NCBI GenBank assembly: GCA_015272325.1
Contig: JACYLU010000015.1
Coordinates: forward strand, 434,001-498,000
DNA: 64,000 nucleotides
Reading direction: 5' to 3'
From: Synechococcales cyanobacterium C42_A2020_086
Lineage (GTDB): Bacteria; Cyanobacteriota; Cyanobacteriia; Elainellales; Elainellaceae
The notes under the pieces were generated by a model. It worked only from the letters and a program-made list of their open reading frames with translations, did no database searches and had not been told where the DNA came from. Shown one piece after another: positions 36,249 to 44,497 of the stretch. How positions within the stretch are numbered: position 1 is the stretch's first letter; every line of letters begins with the position of its first letter. The position numbers and the translations under genes were made by a program.

Positions 36249-37292
36249 GTGAAATTTTTAACCAACTTCTTGCCCCATCCTGTGAAATCACGATGTGTGT
36301 TTATCCTATCCCTTGCTCTCCGGTCGTTGCTAGTTAATACGCTACAAAAAGCAGCTAATCCGCCTAAAAAAGCAGTTGGCCTCTCCACTTCAGAGAATTT
36401 CACTGACCTTCCTCCTGCCGTTGTTGCGCTCTCGCTGGCAAACCCCATTTCCTTAAAGCGCGTAGCTGAGAGCACCCAAATCCGCTATGTATCAGCTATT
36501 GCTCTGCAGTGGGCACCTCGTCTGCAACAGCCTGCCAGTCAGCTTGCCGAGCAGATTGCAGCGCAGGTGCAGCATTTTATTGCGGATATTGCGGAACCGG
36601 TAGCCCCGCTGGAATACCCGCTAATTCAACGTCTGCTGCCGCATATCACCGTGACGTCTGCTGGGGGACAGATTATTGTTCAGGTTGGTGCAGCCGGAGT
36701 CGCTGAATGGCTGCAATGGCTGGTGACCTGCCCTTCAGAGCTGCCTGACGTTATCTCACCCGCTGCTGCGTGTCGCTCGCCGTTGCCAACCCCATTGCCT
36801 CGGTTTTCGCTGCTGCATGCCCATGCCCGCTGTTGTTCCCTGTTGCAGGCGGCGCAGCGAGAAGGCTGGATTCAGACCGTCAGTGAACCGGAACTCGCCC
36901 CTTGGCTCGAACCGCAGCCTTTGCCTTGGTTGACGACTGATGGTCAGTTGCGGTGCCAGCAGCCCGAGCGGCAGTTGATTGCAGCGCTGATCGACACGGT
37001 AGATGGTTTAGCTGCCCTAGAGTCACAGCTCAATGCCTCTGCCCATTCCCCAGGGCGATCGACGGCAAGGGCTACAGCAGCGAAACACTCCCTAAGAGCA
37101 TGGGAGCGACAGCTAGAAGACTTAGCTCAGGTTTTTCAGCAATTTCACGCCAGTTGTCGTCTTTGGGGAGAGGTTCGCCGCGAGCAGCCGGCATTGGCGC
37201 TGGTGCGTTTAGGACTGGTCAAAGCAACTCAAGTGGTGTTGCAAGTTGGGTTGGCAGCTGGATTCGGAGTGCTCGCGCCTCGGGAACTGTAG
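36249..37292 (+). CDS. Stand-alone DALR anticodon-binding-domain protein
   Basis: 347 residues. The C-terminal part (~180-347) has the DALR domain that ArgRS and other class I synthetases use to hold the anticodon stem: SLLHAHARCCSLLQAAQREG, then EPQPLPWL and long helices ending VRLGLVKATQVVLQVGLAAG. No HIGH or KMSKS catalytic domain is present, so it is not a synthetase. The N-terminal ~175 residues include a helical stretch AIALQWAPRLQQPASQLAEQ and a beta region ITVTSAGGQIIVQVGAAGVA. GTG 36249 is the listed start; a later TTG near 36328 is possible. A tRNA-related or structural RNA role is inferred from the domain only. Confidence 0.75.
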   Translation: MKFLTNFLPHPVKSRCVFILSLALRSLLVNTLQKAANPPKKAVGLSTSENFTDLPPAVVALSLANPISLKRVAESTQIRYVSAIALQWAPRLQQPASQLAEQIAAQVQHFIADIAEPVAPLEYPLIQRLLPHITVTSAGGQIIVQVGAAGVAEWLQWLVTCPSELPDVISPAAACRSPLPTPLPRFSLLHAHARCCSLLQAAQREGWIQTVSEPELAPWLEPQPLPWLTTDGQLRCQQPERQLIAALIDTVDGLAALESQLNASAHSPGRSTARATAAKHSLRAWERQLEDLAQVFQQFHASCRLWGEVRREQPALALVRLGLVKATQVVLQVGLAAGFGVLAPREL

Positions 37293-37346
37293 CCTGTGCT
37301 AAGCAAATTGCATCCCAACTTCATGAAATGAACTTGGAGTATAACC

Positions 37347-37380
37347 CAAGCCTGCCAAGGTCACAAGCCTGCCAAGGTCA
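37347..37380. repeat. 17-bp tandem duplication
   Basis: CAAGCCTGCCAAGGTCA occurs twice in direct succession. GAGTATAA flanks the pair on both sides (37338 and 37382). Confidence 0.92.
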
Positions 37381-37451
37381 TGAGTATAATTACTCTCTAT
37401 GGTTCCTAGACAAAATATTTGTCATGCCTATGCAACATTTTCGTCAAAGAG

Positions 37452-37481
37452 CTGACAAATCCGAAGCAAGTCTGCTAGACT
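37452..37481 (+). promoter_or_regulatory. Promoter candidate for the small RNA
   Basis: CTGACA (37452-37457), 18 bases, then TAGACT (37476-37481). The predicted start near 37488 would give an RNA of about 73 nt ending at the terminator. Confidence 0.5.
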
Positions 37482-37487
37482 AACGGA

Positions 37488-37560
37488 CGTGTGAGGAGCG
37501 AACCAGCAAGGGCATCGAGACGAAACACGGTCAGTCGTCGGTGCCCTTTCTGATTTTTTT
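37488..37560 (+). ncRNA. Candidate small RNA with intrinsic terminator
   Basis: A compact unit: promoter-like boxes at 37452-37481, an unstructured 5' part, and a strong terminator in which AAGGGCA (37508-37514) pairs with TGCCCTT (37542-37548). An inner GACG/CGTC stem lies within it and a run of seven T follows. GTGTGAGGAG at 37489-37498 is the exact complement of CTCCTCACAC, the conserved core of the cyanobacterial sRNA Yfr1 as I remember it. The loop contains GAAACA, slightly like the Yfr2/Cyano-1 signature GGAAACA. It could be a trans-acting RNA, a Yfr1-titrating RNA or just a terminator with an upstream promoter. The 5' end is a prediction. Confidence 0.55.
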
Positions 37561-37714
37561 GGCATTCCCTCTTGAAGCCGCCAGAGGCATTTCTTAAGCC
37601 GCTTGAGCAGGTCAAACCAGGCATAAACTTAGATAGCCGCAAACAGGCGCTGCATTCTGGGTGGCTTCTAGCTACATGCTATGTCCAGCCTCCTTGATGG
37701 CAATTCTCCAGCAT

Positions 37715-38455
37715 TTAGCCGTTGCAAGGCGTATAGCTGGCCACAACTCGCCCTGCTCCCCGATATTGGCGATAGTAAGCCTGGCTAACCGCATCGCCTT
37801 GGTTCGACAGCACATCAATGCCAATGCCATTGCGACCTTGGTCTTTGCCAGAGCTGTGAATATAATAGCCTTCCCCTAGCCACAGTCCCACATGGGTGGC
37901 GCGTTCCGACGACCCGAAGAAAACCAGATCGCCAGGCTGGATCTGCTCAAGGGTAATGGGCTGCACAAACGCTTCCTGCTGATAGGCGTCTCTGGGTAGC
38001 CAGATGCCGGCAGCCGCAAAGGCAGTCTGCATCAGCCCCGAGCAATCATAATTGGGACCAACCGTACCACCCCACAAATAGTGATTGGACTGGGCCATCG
38101 CTTGCTGGGTGTAGGCAATTACCTGAGGCAGCCGCGAGCGAATTTCGGCTTCTGACAGAGTTATGGCTCGATACGGCGTCTCGGCACTCTCCAGTAAATC
38201 CACATCCTCTGTAGGGAGCCAGGCCTGATAGTCATCCTCGCAAAGCTGTACTTGCAGGGCAGAGGTTGCCTGGGCTGTTGGCAGAATGCGGAGCTGGCGG
38301 CCAGCAACTGCTTGGGTCGCCAACCGTTCCAGGGTTGGAGAATCGTACAGATTCAGATTGGCATGACACTGATATTCCAAAGGTTGCCCGGTCACCAAGG
38401 CAGCCTGAATGGCTTGTAGAGATACCACGGCAGAGGATGCAATCAAAAAACGCAA
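37715..38455 (-). CDS. NlpC/P60 peptidoglycan endopeptidase with N-terminal SH3b
   Basis: Up to 246 residues. An SH3b domain (PLEYQCHANLNLYDSP, RQLRILPTAQATSALQVQL) comes first, then the NlpC/P60 catalytic domain: nucleophile Cys in GPNYDCSGLMQTAF, His in ATHVGLWLGEGYYIHSSG, and QPGDLVFFGSS. Order and spacing match the crystallised Anabaena and Nostoc gamma-D-glutamyl-diamino-acid endopeptidases, which cut the peptide stems of the cell wall. No ATG is available. TTG 38455 is the longest start; GTG 38395 or TTG 38398 would give a product beginning just before EYQC, as in those homologues, so the start is uncertain. Confidence 0.9.
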   Translation of the reverse strand: MRFLIASSAVVSLQAIQAALVTGQPLEYQCHANLNLYDSPTLERLATQAVAGRQLRILPTAQATSALQVQLCEDDYQAWLPTEDVDLLESAETPYRAITLSEAEIRSRLPQVIAYTQQAMAQSNHYLWGGTVGPNYDCSGLMQTAFAAAGIWLPRDAYQQEAFVQPITLEQIQPGDLVFFGSSERATHVGLWLGEGYYIHSSGKDQGRNGIGIDVLSNQGDAVSQAYYRQYRGAGRVVASYTPCNG

Positions 38456-38641
38456 TAGAAATAAAGAGGCAATGGAAGCTGCAAGACAATGAAGGATGAC
38501 TATAGCATTTCAGGCTGATATCGGAAGCTGTTATCAATCGTAAGGCGGGATAGTGCCGTCTAGGCGCTGGATCAGCGAGATAATTAGACTAGCGAAGAGC
38601 GGGCAGCGCCACGGTGAGACCCGCAACTTCGGCAAATTCTG

Positions 38642-39598
38642 GTGAGGTTTGGCACCACTATGCTGTTCTTTCGTCGCGATGAAGCGCTAAATCACTGGGG
38701 CGACCAGATTTTAGAGGCAGCCTGGACTGAGTTTCCTGAACTTGCGCAACACCAGATTGCCCTGACGTGGCTCGTGTACGATCAGCCGGTGCCGGTCAAC
38801 ACTGGAGGAGCCTTAACGGCGGAAGAGTTCTGGCGCTATGGCATGCGCGGCTACAGCTACCGAGGCGTGGAGCCAATCTATCCGGCTAGTGTGGTGAAGC
38901 TGTTTTATTTGGTGGCCATCCACGAGTGGCTAGAAAAGGGGATGGTGCCACCCTCGAAGGAGTTGGAACGGGCTATAACCGACATGATTGTTGACTCCAG
39001 CAATGATGCCACAAGTTTGGTGGTCGATGTTCTGACGGGCACCACTAGCGGACCAGAACTGCCGCCAGGGCCGCTGGAAACCTGGCAGGCTCAACGGAAT
39101 ATTGTGAATCGCTATTTTCAGTCGCTGGGGTGGGTCGAGCTAGAAAGCATCAATGTGAATCAGAAAACCTGGTGCGATGGAGCTTACGGGCGAGAGCGGA
39201 TCTTTCTGGGAGCCAATTTCGAGAACCGCAATAAGCTGACCACCAATGCTACGGCTCGCTTGCTGCATAGCATTGTCGGTGGGGTTGCGGTGTCGTCTAA
39301 CCGCTCACAGCAGATGATGGCGCTGCTGAAACGACCGCTGGACCCTGTCGAGCTAGAAGCCAATCCGGAGAATCAAGTCGTGGGGTTCTTGGGGGGCGGG
39401 TTGCCGCAGACGGCGCAGCTGTGGTCGAAAGCGGGCTGGATGAGCCAAGTGCGTCACGATGCTGCCTACATCGAAATTCCTGGTTTACAGCCCTATCTGC
39501 TGGTGGTTTTCACCGAGGGCAAAGCGCAGAGCCAGAATCAGGAGCTACTGCCTTTCATCTCGCGGCAGGTTGTAGCCGCTATGGAGCATATGCATTAA
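38642..39598 (+). CDS. Class A beta-lactamase-like serine hydrolase
   Basis: 318 residues. The SxxK motif is in YPASVVKLF, an SDN-like SSND follows about 40 residues later, and the KTG-box position reads KAG in LWSKAGWMSQ. These mark the penicillin-binding/beta-lactamase fold. There is no obvious signal peptide, and the motifs are diverged, so it may be an intracellular or envelope peptidase rather than an antibiotic-resistance enzyme. The GTG at 38642 and the ATG at 38660 are both possible starts. It is divergent from the cell-wall endopeptidase upstream, which suggests a wall-related role by proximity. Confidence 0.82.
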   Translation: MRFGTTMLFFRRDEALNHWGDQILEAAWTEFPELAQHQIALTWLVYDQPVPVNTGGALTAEEFWRYGMRGYSYRGVEPIYPASVVKLFYLVAIHEWLEKGMVPPSKELERAITDMIVDSSNDATSLVVDVLTGTTSGPELPPGPLETWQAQRNIVNRYFQSLGWVELESINVNQKTWCDGAYGRERIFLGANFENRNKLTTNATARLLHSIVGGVAVSSNRSQQMMALLKRPLDPVELEANPENQVVGFLGGGLPQTAQLWSKAGWMSQVRHDAAYIEIPGLQPYLLVVFTEGKAQSQNQELLPFISRQVVAAMEHMH

Positions 39599-39643
39599 GC
39601 GATTAGCGCTTTCTCCTGGATGGCTGACCTAGCGCGGGCATGA

Positions 39644-40327
39644 CTATTTGCATTGCAAAGAGCCAAACACGCGAGCGGCGTCCTGAGCGGCAGTTTCCCC
39701 CAACGCGGAAACCACGACCATCTGATTATCGGCATCTAGAACCACTTCTGCCTGGTAGCGAATCGCGGGAAACGTGACCTCTTCTGCAATCGTTAGCTTG
39801 CCTTGCTGGATGGTCACTGGGGTCTGAACGCCGCAAAGTGCCATGTTTGCAACGCGATTATTGTTGACCTGAAACGCTTCGGGGGCTTGGTAAGAAAACG
39901 AGAAGCCCGAAAACAGCTCGTAGGTAGGGCGAGCCGCAAGATCGGTGCCGTCGAGTTCTTTCATTTCGCCAGCTAAGGGAATGCGCGCCACAAACAGTTC
40001 CACTGCAGGTGGAGCTGCTGCTACGGCCGGATCGGGTGGTGGTTCTGCCCAGGCTAAACTGCTCAGAACAGCCATCTTGCCGCCTCCCACATTGGCGCCA
40101 AACACCCCTCGGGATCCTCCGGGAATCTCGTAGGCTATCATGCTATGGGCAATAGCCTCTGCCCGCTGCGGATCGAAGGCATTGGTTAGCGCCTTGACGC
40201 CCAGCCCAGCTAGCCCGATAAGCGTCAGCAAGATGGCTCCACCGGCAATCGCAATCCCTTCCCAAACGCTAACGGAATAGGAGGGAACAGGATGAACGGC
40301 ATTAGTAGGGTCGTCGATGTTGCCCAT
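39644..40327 (-). CDS. Membrane-anchored protein of unknown function
   Basis: About 227 residues. A hydrophobic segment GIAIAGGAILLTLIGLAGLG follows a short acidic/polar N-terminus, so it is likely an inside-anchored single-pass protein. The remainder is beta-rich, for example ELFSGFSFSYQAPEAFQVNN and TFPAIRYQAEVVLDADNQMV, with two cysteines (CGVQT and a C-terminal CK). No family recognised. A start at 40396 would overlap the upstream transglutaminase gene by 19 bases; ATG 40327 avoids this. It is probably co-transcribed with the transglutaminase. Confidence 0.68.
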   Translation of the reverse strand: MGNIDDPTNAVHPVPSYSVSVWEGIAIAGGAILLTLIGLAGLGVKALTNAFDPQRAEAIAHSMIAYEIPGGSRGVFGANVGGGKMAVLSSLAWAEPPPDPAVAAAPPAVELFVARIPLAGEMKELDGTDLAARPTYELFSGFSFSYQAPEAFQVNNNRVANMALCGVQTPVTIQQGKLTIAEEVTFPAIRYQAEVVLDADNQMVVVSALGETAAQDAARVFGSLQCK

Positions 40328-40377
40328 AGGCGGTGTTGCAGGATGAGAATTCGGGGAGGTGAACGGATTTGTTCCGG

Positions 40378-41157
40378 CTAGGCGGCATCTACCCATACTT
40401 GCATGTTCAGCAACTGCATAGGTCCAAATTGGGTTGCCAGAGCTACATCGGCGGCATCACGTCCATAGGCAATGGCGATGCGGTTGCCGCGAGGTTCCTT
40501 TTGCGTGGCATCAAAGGTGTACCAGCGGTTTCCGACAAAGGCTTCAAACCAGGCGTGTAGGTCCATGGGGTCTAACTTGTACAGATAGCCCACGACCATG
40601 CGAGCCGGGATGTTGAGGCTGCGGCAGAGGGCAATGCCGAGATGGGCGAAGTCGCGGCAAACCCCAACCCGCTGCTTTAGCGTATCCAGTGCCCAGGTAG
40701 AGGCGTCACTAGTGCCATAGCGATACGTCACATGGGACTGAATCCAACCGCGAATGGCCTCCACCTGATCGTAACCAGGAGCTGCATCACCAACAATGTC
40801 CAGGGCCTGATTCCCCATTTGATCTGCCGGACAGTAACGACTCGGCAGCAAAAATTGCAGCACGGTTTCGGGCAACTCCTGCACTGGTACATAGGGTGCA
40901 CCGGGGGCAACATCAATGGCGTCTGCGGTTTCAACGCTAGCAGCGGTTCGCACCCGAAAATCGCCTGGGGGTACTACCAAGCGCTGGCAGAGGTTGCCGT
41001 AGCCATCGGTGTATTCCACCACCGGCACGCTAGGCTCCAGCAGATATTCTTCGCGAACCACCCACTGCCCGTAGCCACTTCGGGGGCGCAGCATCAAAAT
41101 CACGGGAGTAGGAGCGCTGGCTTCAAAGGCAATTTGGCATCCGGCTTCGACTCGCAT
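40378..41157 (-). CDS. Transglutaminase-like cysteine protein
   Basis: 259 residues. The C-terminal half has the transglutaminase triad: Cys in VGVCRDFAHLGIALCRS, His in DLHAWFEAF and Asp in WYTFDATQ. The N-terminal ~110 residues form a beta-sandwich of the bacterial transglutaminase N-domain type. Such enzymes usually act as cysteine proteases or amidases, and the substrate is unknown. ATG at 41157. It is followed by the membrane protein at 40327, and the pair likely forms a two-gene unit. Confidence 0.9.
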   Translation of the reverse strand: MRVEAGCQIAFEASAPTPVILMLRPRSGYGQWVVREEYLLEPSVPVVEYTDGYGNLCQRLVVPPGDFRVRTAASVETADAIDVAPGAPYVPVQELPETVLQFLLPSRYCPADQMGNQALDIVGDAAPGYDQVEAIRGWIQSHVTYRYGTSDASTWALDTLKQRVGVCRDFAHLGIALCRSLNIPARMVVGYLYKLDPMDLHAWFEAFVGNRWYTFDATQKEPRGNRIAIAYGRDAADVALATQFGPMQLLNMQVWVDAA

Positions 41158-41256
41158 TCTCGTCTCCTGGTTTGTTGGCCATTCTGATAGGACCCTTGAT
41201 AAGACTCTTGTTCTCTCGGCTATCGTCCTCGATTATTCTACGAGCGACAGTAGAAT

Positions 41257-43713
41257 TCAATTCAAATTAACGCCTAGGAAGCGATCGAGGAAGCGAGTTC
41301 GCCAGATGAACCGCAGCATAAACCCCCACTCGATGGCTACTAAGCCAATAAAAACATAGTGAATCGGATCAAGGGGGTATAGCTCAAAGAAGCGACGCAG
41401 CGGTGGCACCGCAACGATCAAAAAATACACCCCCAGCAGAGCGATGGCCACTAGTGTGTAGCGCCAGTCACCACTGTAGGGTTCACCGCCAACCCAAGCT
41501 CGCGTCGGGGGTTTGATGAAGGGAATCAGCAGCAGTTCGCCCATCACTAAAATGGCGACTAGGGCACTGCGAGGAATCGCGTGATTCACCTGAGCCAAAT
41601 CCGCGCCGGGTGGCAGATCGAGCACGGCTACAACCAGGTAGAACAAGTACACCAGCAGCGCCACCAGCGTCAGAGTTAGGGTGGCTGGAACGACGAAATG
41701 CAAAATCGAGCGCACCATGCTGCGACGAGGCAAGAGTCCCGGTTTTGCCCAAATGGGAATACACATTGTAGGAAAGCCCACTCCGATTAGTGCCACAATC
41801 GCGCTTTGCTTGTTTTGCAGCGGAAAGCTATCGGTAACAATGGCGCTGGCAAAGATCAGCAGCGTCACACAAAACGTGCGGATCAAAAACAGCTTGAGCA
41901 CATCCTGAATGCCGTTGCGGATTCGCTGTCCTTCGAGGAAGGCACGCGGCAGAGCGGCAAAAGAATCCTTCAGCAGCACAATGTCGGCCACGCCTCGGGT
42001 GGCTTTGCTGCCGCTTTCCATGGCGATGGCTAGATTTGCTTGCTTCAGCGACAGCACATCGTTGACGCCATCTCCAATCATGGCGACATAGCAACCAGTT
42101 TGGCGTAACTGCCGCACCAGCATCGCTTTTTGCTCGGGGCTAATCCGCCCAAACACGGTGCAGGTCCGGGCAGCATGGGCAACTTGAGCAGGGTCCATCT
42201 TCGCCAGTTCGGCACCCGAAACCACCAACAGATCGCCGCTCAGCCCGGCTTGTTTTGCCAGCGCCACGACGGTCTGCGGATGGTCGCCCGAGATAATCTT
42301 GACGCGGATGCCCGCTCTGGCAAATTCAGCTAGGGTTGCGGCGGCTTCTGGGCGGAGCTGATCGCTAAAGCGCAGTAGACCTAGAGGCACAAGACCAGCG
42401 GGGAGTTGCGGCGATGTATCGGGATGGTCCAATGCTCGTGCATTCGGGCTATGGGCAAACAGGACAACCCGCAGCCCTTGCCTAACGCCAGCCTGAATGT
42501 AATCGTTAAGTTCAGAAGGGAGCGGTCCGCTGCTCGCCTGCAGGGCCTCTGGTGCTCCTAGCACATAAACTCCATCCTCGAAAGCAATAGCGCTCCACCG
42601 TCGTGCAGAGGCGAAAGGCACCTCTGCTTTGACCGAGCGTGTCTGGCCGGGACAGACGGCAGCAATGGCTTCACTGGTGCGATTGCTGGCACTGAGATTG
42701 GCTGCAAAGTCGCCGAGCAACTCCAGCAACTCTGCTTGTGACAGCCCAATGGGGTAAAGATCTACAAGCTGGATCTGGTTCGTCGTCAAGGTGCCGGTTT
42801 TATCCAAACACAAGGTGTCTACATTACTGAGGGACTCGACCGCATTGGCCTGTTGAATCAACACATCCTGCCCAACCATGCGTACTGCCCCTAGTCCGTA
42901 GGCGAGCGTAATTGCCAGCAGCAGCCCCGCTGGTACTAGTCCAGCAATGACAGCAAACCGCTGCACAATTTCATTGGCAGAATATTTACTGCTAAAAAAG
43001 CTGATGCCCACTAGTGCCCAGAGAAAGCAGGCAATCAGCATAAAGATGCGAATCACGAGATTAATCTCGACTTGCAGCGGCGTCAACGAGCGGCGAAAGG
43101 CTCTCGCCCCTGCCATCAGCTTATAGGCAACGGTTTCCGCCCCCACTTTCTGGGCTGCATAGCAGGCAGTGCCGCTGACGCAAAAACTTCCCGAGTACAC
43201 CAAATCGCCGCACTGTTTCGGAATCAGGTCCGATTCGCCGGTCAACAGCGATTCATCGACCTCGATCCGCCCCTCGCCGACCACCTGCCCGTCTACCAGG
43301 ATTTGATCGCCCGGCTGCACCAGCAGCAAATCGTCTAGCACAATCTCGCTAGGGTCGATCCCTTGCTCTTGCCCAGCACGAATTACGGTGGCTTTGGGAC
43401 GATTGAGTAAGGCAATTCGATCGAGTTGCCGTTTGGCCCAAATTTCCTGGTAGATGTTGACCAAGACGCCGCCGAAGATCACTACCACCACTAAGACCCC
43501 ATCGCTAAACCGCCCCAACCGAAACATCACCAGACTGATCGCAAAAAAGATGGTGTTGATGACGGTGAACAGGTTTTCTTGCAGGATCTGGCGATAGGAG
43601 CGACTGGTTTGCAGTTTGACATCATTGCTGTGACCGGCCGCTCGGCGAGCAGACACGTCCTGCGGCGTTAAACCCTGGAGGCTCGCGGGAGGGCTAGTCA
43701 ATGGCTGGTCCAT
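41257..43713 (-). CDS. P-type cation-transporting ATPase
   Basis: 818 residues, about ten predicted membrane helices. Actuator motif LLTGES, phosphorylation motif DKTGTLTTNQ, the nucleotide-domain hinge MIGDGVNDVLSLKQA and SGDHPQT are all intact. Helix four reads AGLVPAGLLLAITLAYGLGA. PxGL without CPx excludes a copper/heavy-metal P1B pump and resembles the calcium/manganese or Exp7-like group. The ion cannot be fixed by sequence reading. Good ATG at 43713; single gene, divergent from pyrR. Confidence 0.9.
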   Translation of the reverse strand: MDQPLTSPPASLQGLTPQDVSARRAAGHSNDVKLQTSRSYRQILQENLFTVINTIFFAISLVMFRLGRFSDGVLVVVVIFGGVLVNIYQEIWAKRQLDRIALLNRPKATVIRAGQEQGIDPSEIVLDDLLLVQPGDQILVDGQVVGEGRIEVDESLLTGESDLIPKQCGDLVYSGSFCVSGTACYAAQKVGAETVAYKLMAGARAFRRSLTPLQVEINLVIRIFMLIACFLWALVGISFFSSKYSANEIVQRFAVIAGLVPAGLLLAITLAYGLGAVRMVGQDVLIQQANAVESLSNVDTLCLDKTGTLTTNQIQLVDLYPIGLSQAELLELLGDFAANLSASNRTSEAIAAVCPGQTRSVKAEVPFASARRWSAIAFEDGVYVLGAPEALQASSGPLPSELNDYIQAGVRQGLRVVLFAHSPNARALDHPDTSPQLPAGLVPLGLLRFSDQLRPEAAATLAEFARAGIRVKIISGDHPQTVVALAKQAGLSGDLLVVSGAELAKMDPAQVAHAARTCTVFGRISPEQKAMLVRQLRQTGCYVAMIGDGVNDVLSLKQANLAIAMESGSKATRGVADIVLLKDSFAALPRAFLEGQRIRNGIQDVLKLFLIRTFCVTLLIFASAIVTDSFPLQNKQSAIVALIGVGFPTMCIPIWAKPGLLPRRSMVRSILHFVVPATLTLTLVALLVYLFYLVVAVLDLPPGADLAQVNHAIPRSALVAILVMGELLLIPFIKPPTRAWVGGEPYSGDWRYTLVAIALLGVYFLIVAVPPLRRFFELYPLDPIHYVFIGLVAIEWGFMLRFIWRTRFLDRFLGVNLN

Positions 43714-43864
43714 GAAGTGCTCAGCTTACAGTAGAGGGTTAAGGCAGCCTGACATCTGCTAATCATCAGGACAATCATTCAGAGAGATAATACGGAGAAG
43801 AGAGAGCCGTCTGACTCGCGCTCTGCGTCTTGGTTTAGTCTTTGTTGAGTCTTTAACTAAAAAT

Positions 43865-44413
43865 ATGCCCTCTGAAGTCGTTGAGATCCTCTCGGCAGAC
43901 GAGTTACGTCGCACCCTGAACCGCCTTGCTTCCCAGATTGTAGAACGGGCCAGCGATCTATCGAAGCTAGTATTGCTGGGAATTTACACGCGGGGTGTGC
44001 CCTTGGCCGAGCTACTAGCGCGGCAAATTGACGCTCTGGAACAGGTACAGGTTCCCGTTGGGTCGCTAGATATCACTTTTTATCGGGACGATCTCGACCA
44101 GATTGATCTGCGTACCCCCGAAAAAACCGATATTCCCTTTGACCTGTCGGGTAAAACCGTGGTGTTGGTTGACGACGTGATCTTCAAAGGACGCACGATT
44201 CGAGCAGCCCTGAATGCGGTCCACGAATACGGTCGCCCGGCTGCTATTTGGCTGGCGGTCCTGGTGGATCGCGGGCATCGAGAGCTGCCGATCCATCCCG
44301 ACTTCACTGGCAAAATCCTACCGACTGCTAAAGAGGAAAAAGTTAAGGTTTACTTACAGCAGGTTGATGGGCGCGATGCCGTGGAACTCATTCCCCGACC
44401 GGGATCAGTCTGA
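43865..44413 (+). CDS. pyrR: Bifunctional pyrimidine regulator / uracil phosphoribosyltransferase PyrR
   Basis: 182 residues, the PyrR length. The PRPP loop [20 protein letters not shown] and [16 protein letters not shown] are characteristic, as is [15 protein letters not shown]. In Gram-positive bacteria PyrR binds pyr mRNA to cause attenuation; in cyanobacteria the regulatory role is less established and phosphoribosyltransferase salvage is the safe assignment. No pyrimidine genes are adjacent. ATG at 43865. The following pseudokinase gene starts 85 bp downstream. Confidence 0.93.
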   Translation: MPSEVVEILSADELRRTLNRLASQIVERASDLSKLVLLGIYTRGVPLAELLARQIDALEQVQVPVGSLDITFYRDDLDQIDLRTPEKTDIPFDLSGKTVVLVDDVIFKGRTIRAALNAVHEYGRPAAIWLAVLVDRGHRELPIHPDFTGKILPTAKEEKVKVYLQQVDGRDAVELIPRPGSV

Positions 44414-44497
44414 AGCGGGATGCGTTTCTCGGGCGTGCGGCTCAATCTTCTGGTCAGAAAGCGATAGCATAGGTGAGACCGTTAGCGCGAAGTGTCT

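Larger units (their letters stand above)
37293..37714. other. Intergenic region with tandem repeat and candidate sRNA
   Basis: 422 bases between convergent genes. It holds a 17-bp tandem duplication (37347), a promoter (37452-37481) and a strong terminator (37508-37560), with no protein-coding signal. Confidence 0.6.

Noticed and set aside
36176-36475. 99-codon minus-strand frame over the DALR gene start
   Set aside because: Shadow of the DALR gene in the opposite strand; no ribosome site.
37391-37560. Yfr1 gene on the minus strand
   Set aside because: CTCCTCACAC is on the minus strand with an AGTCT/AGACT hairpin after it, but there is no U-run behind that hairpin and no promoter. The U-run and promoter are on the plus strand.
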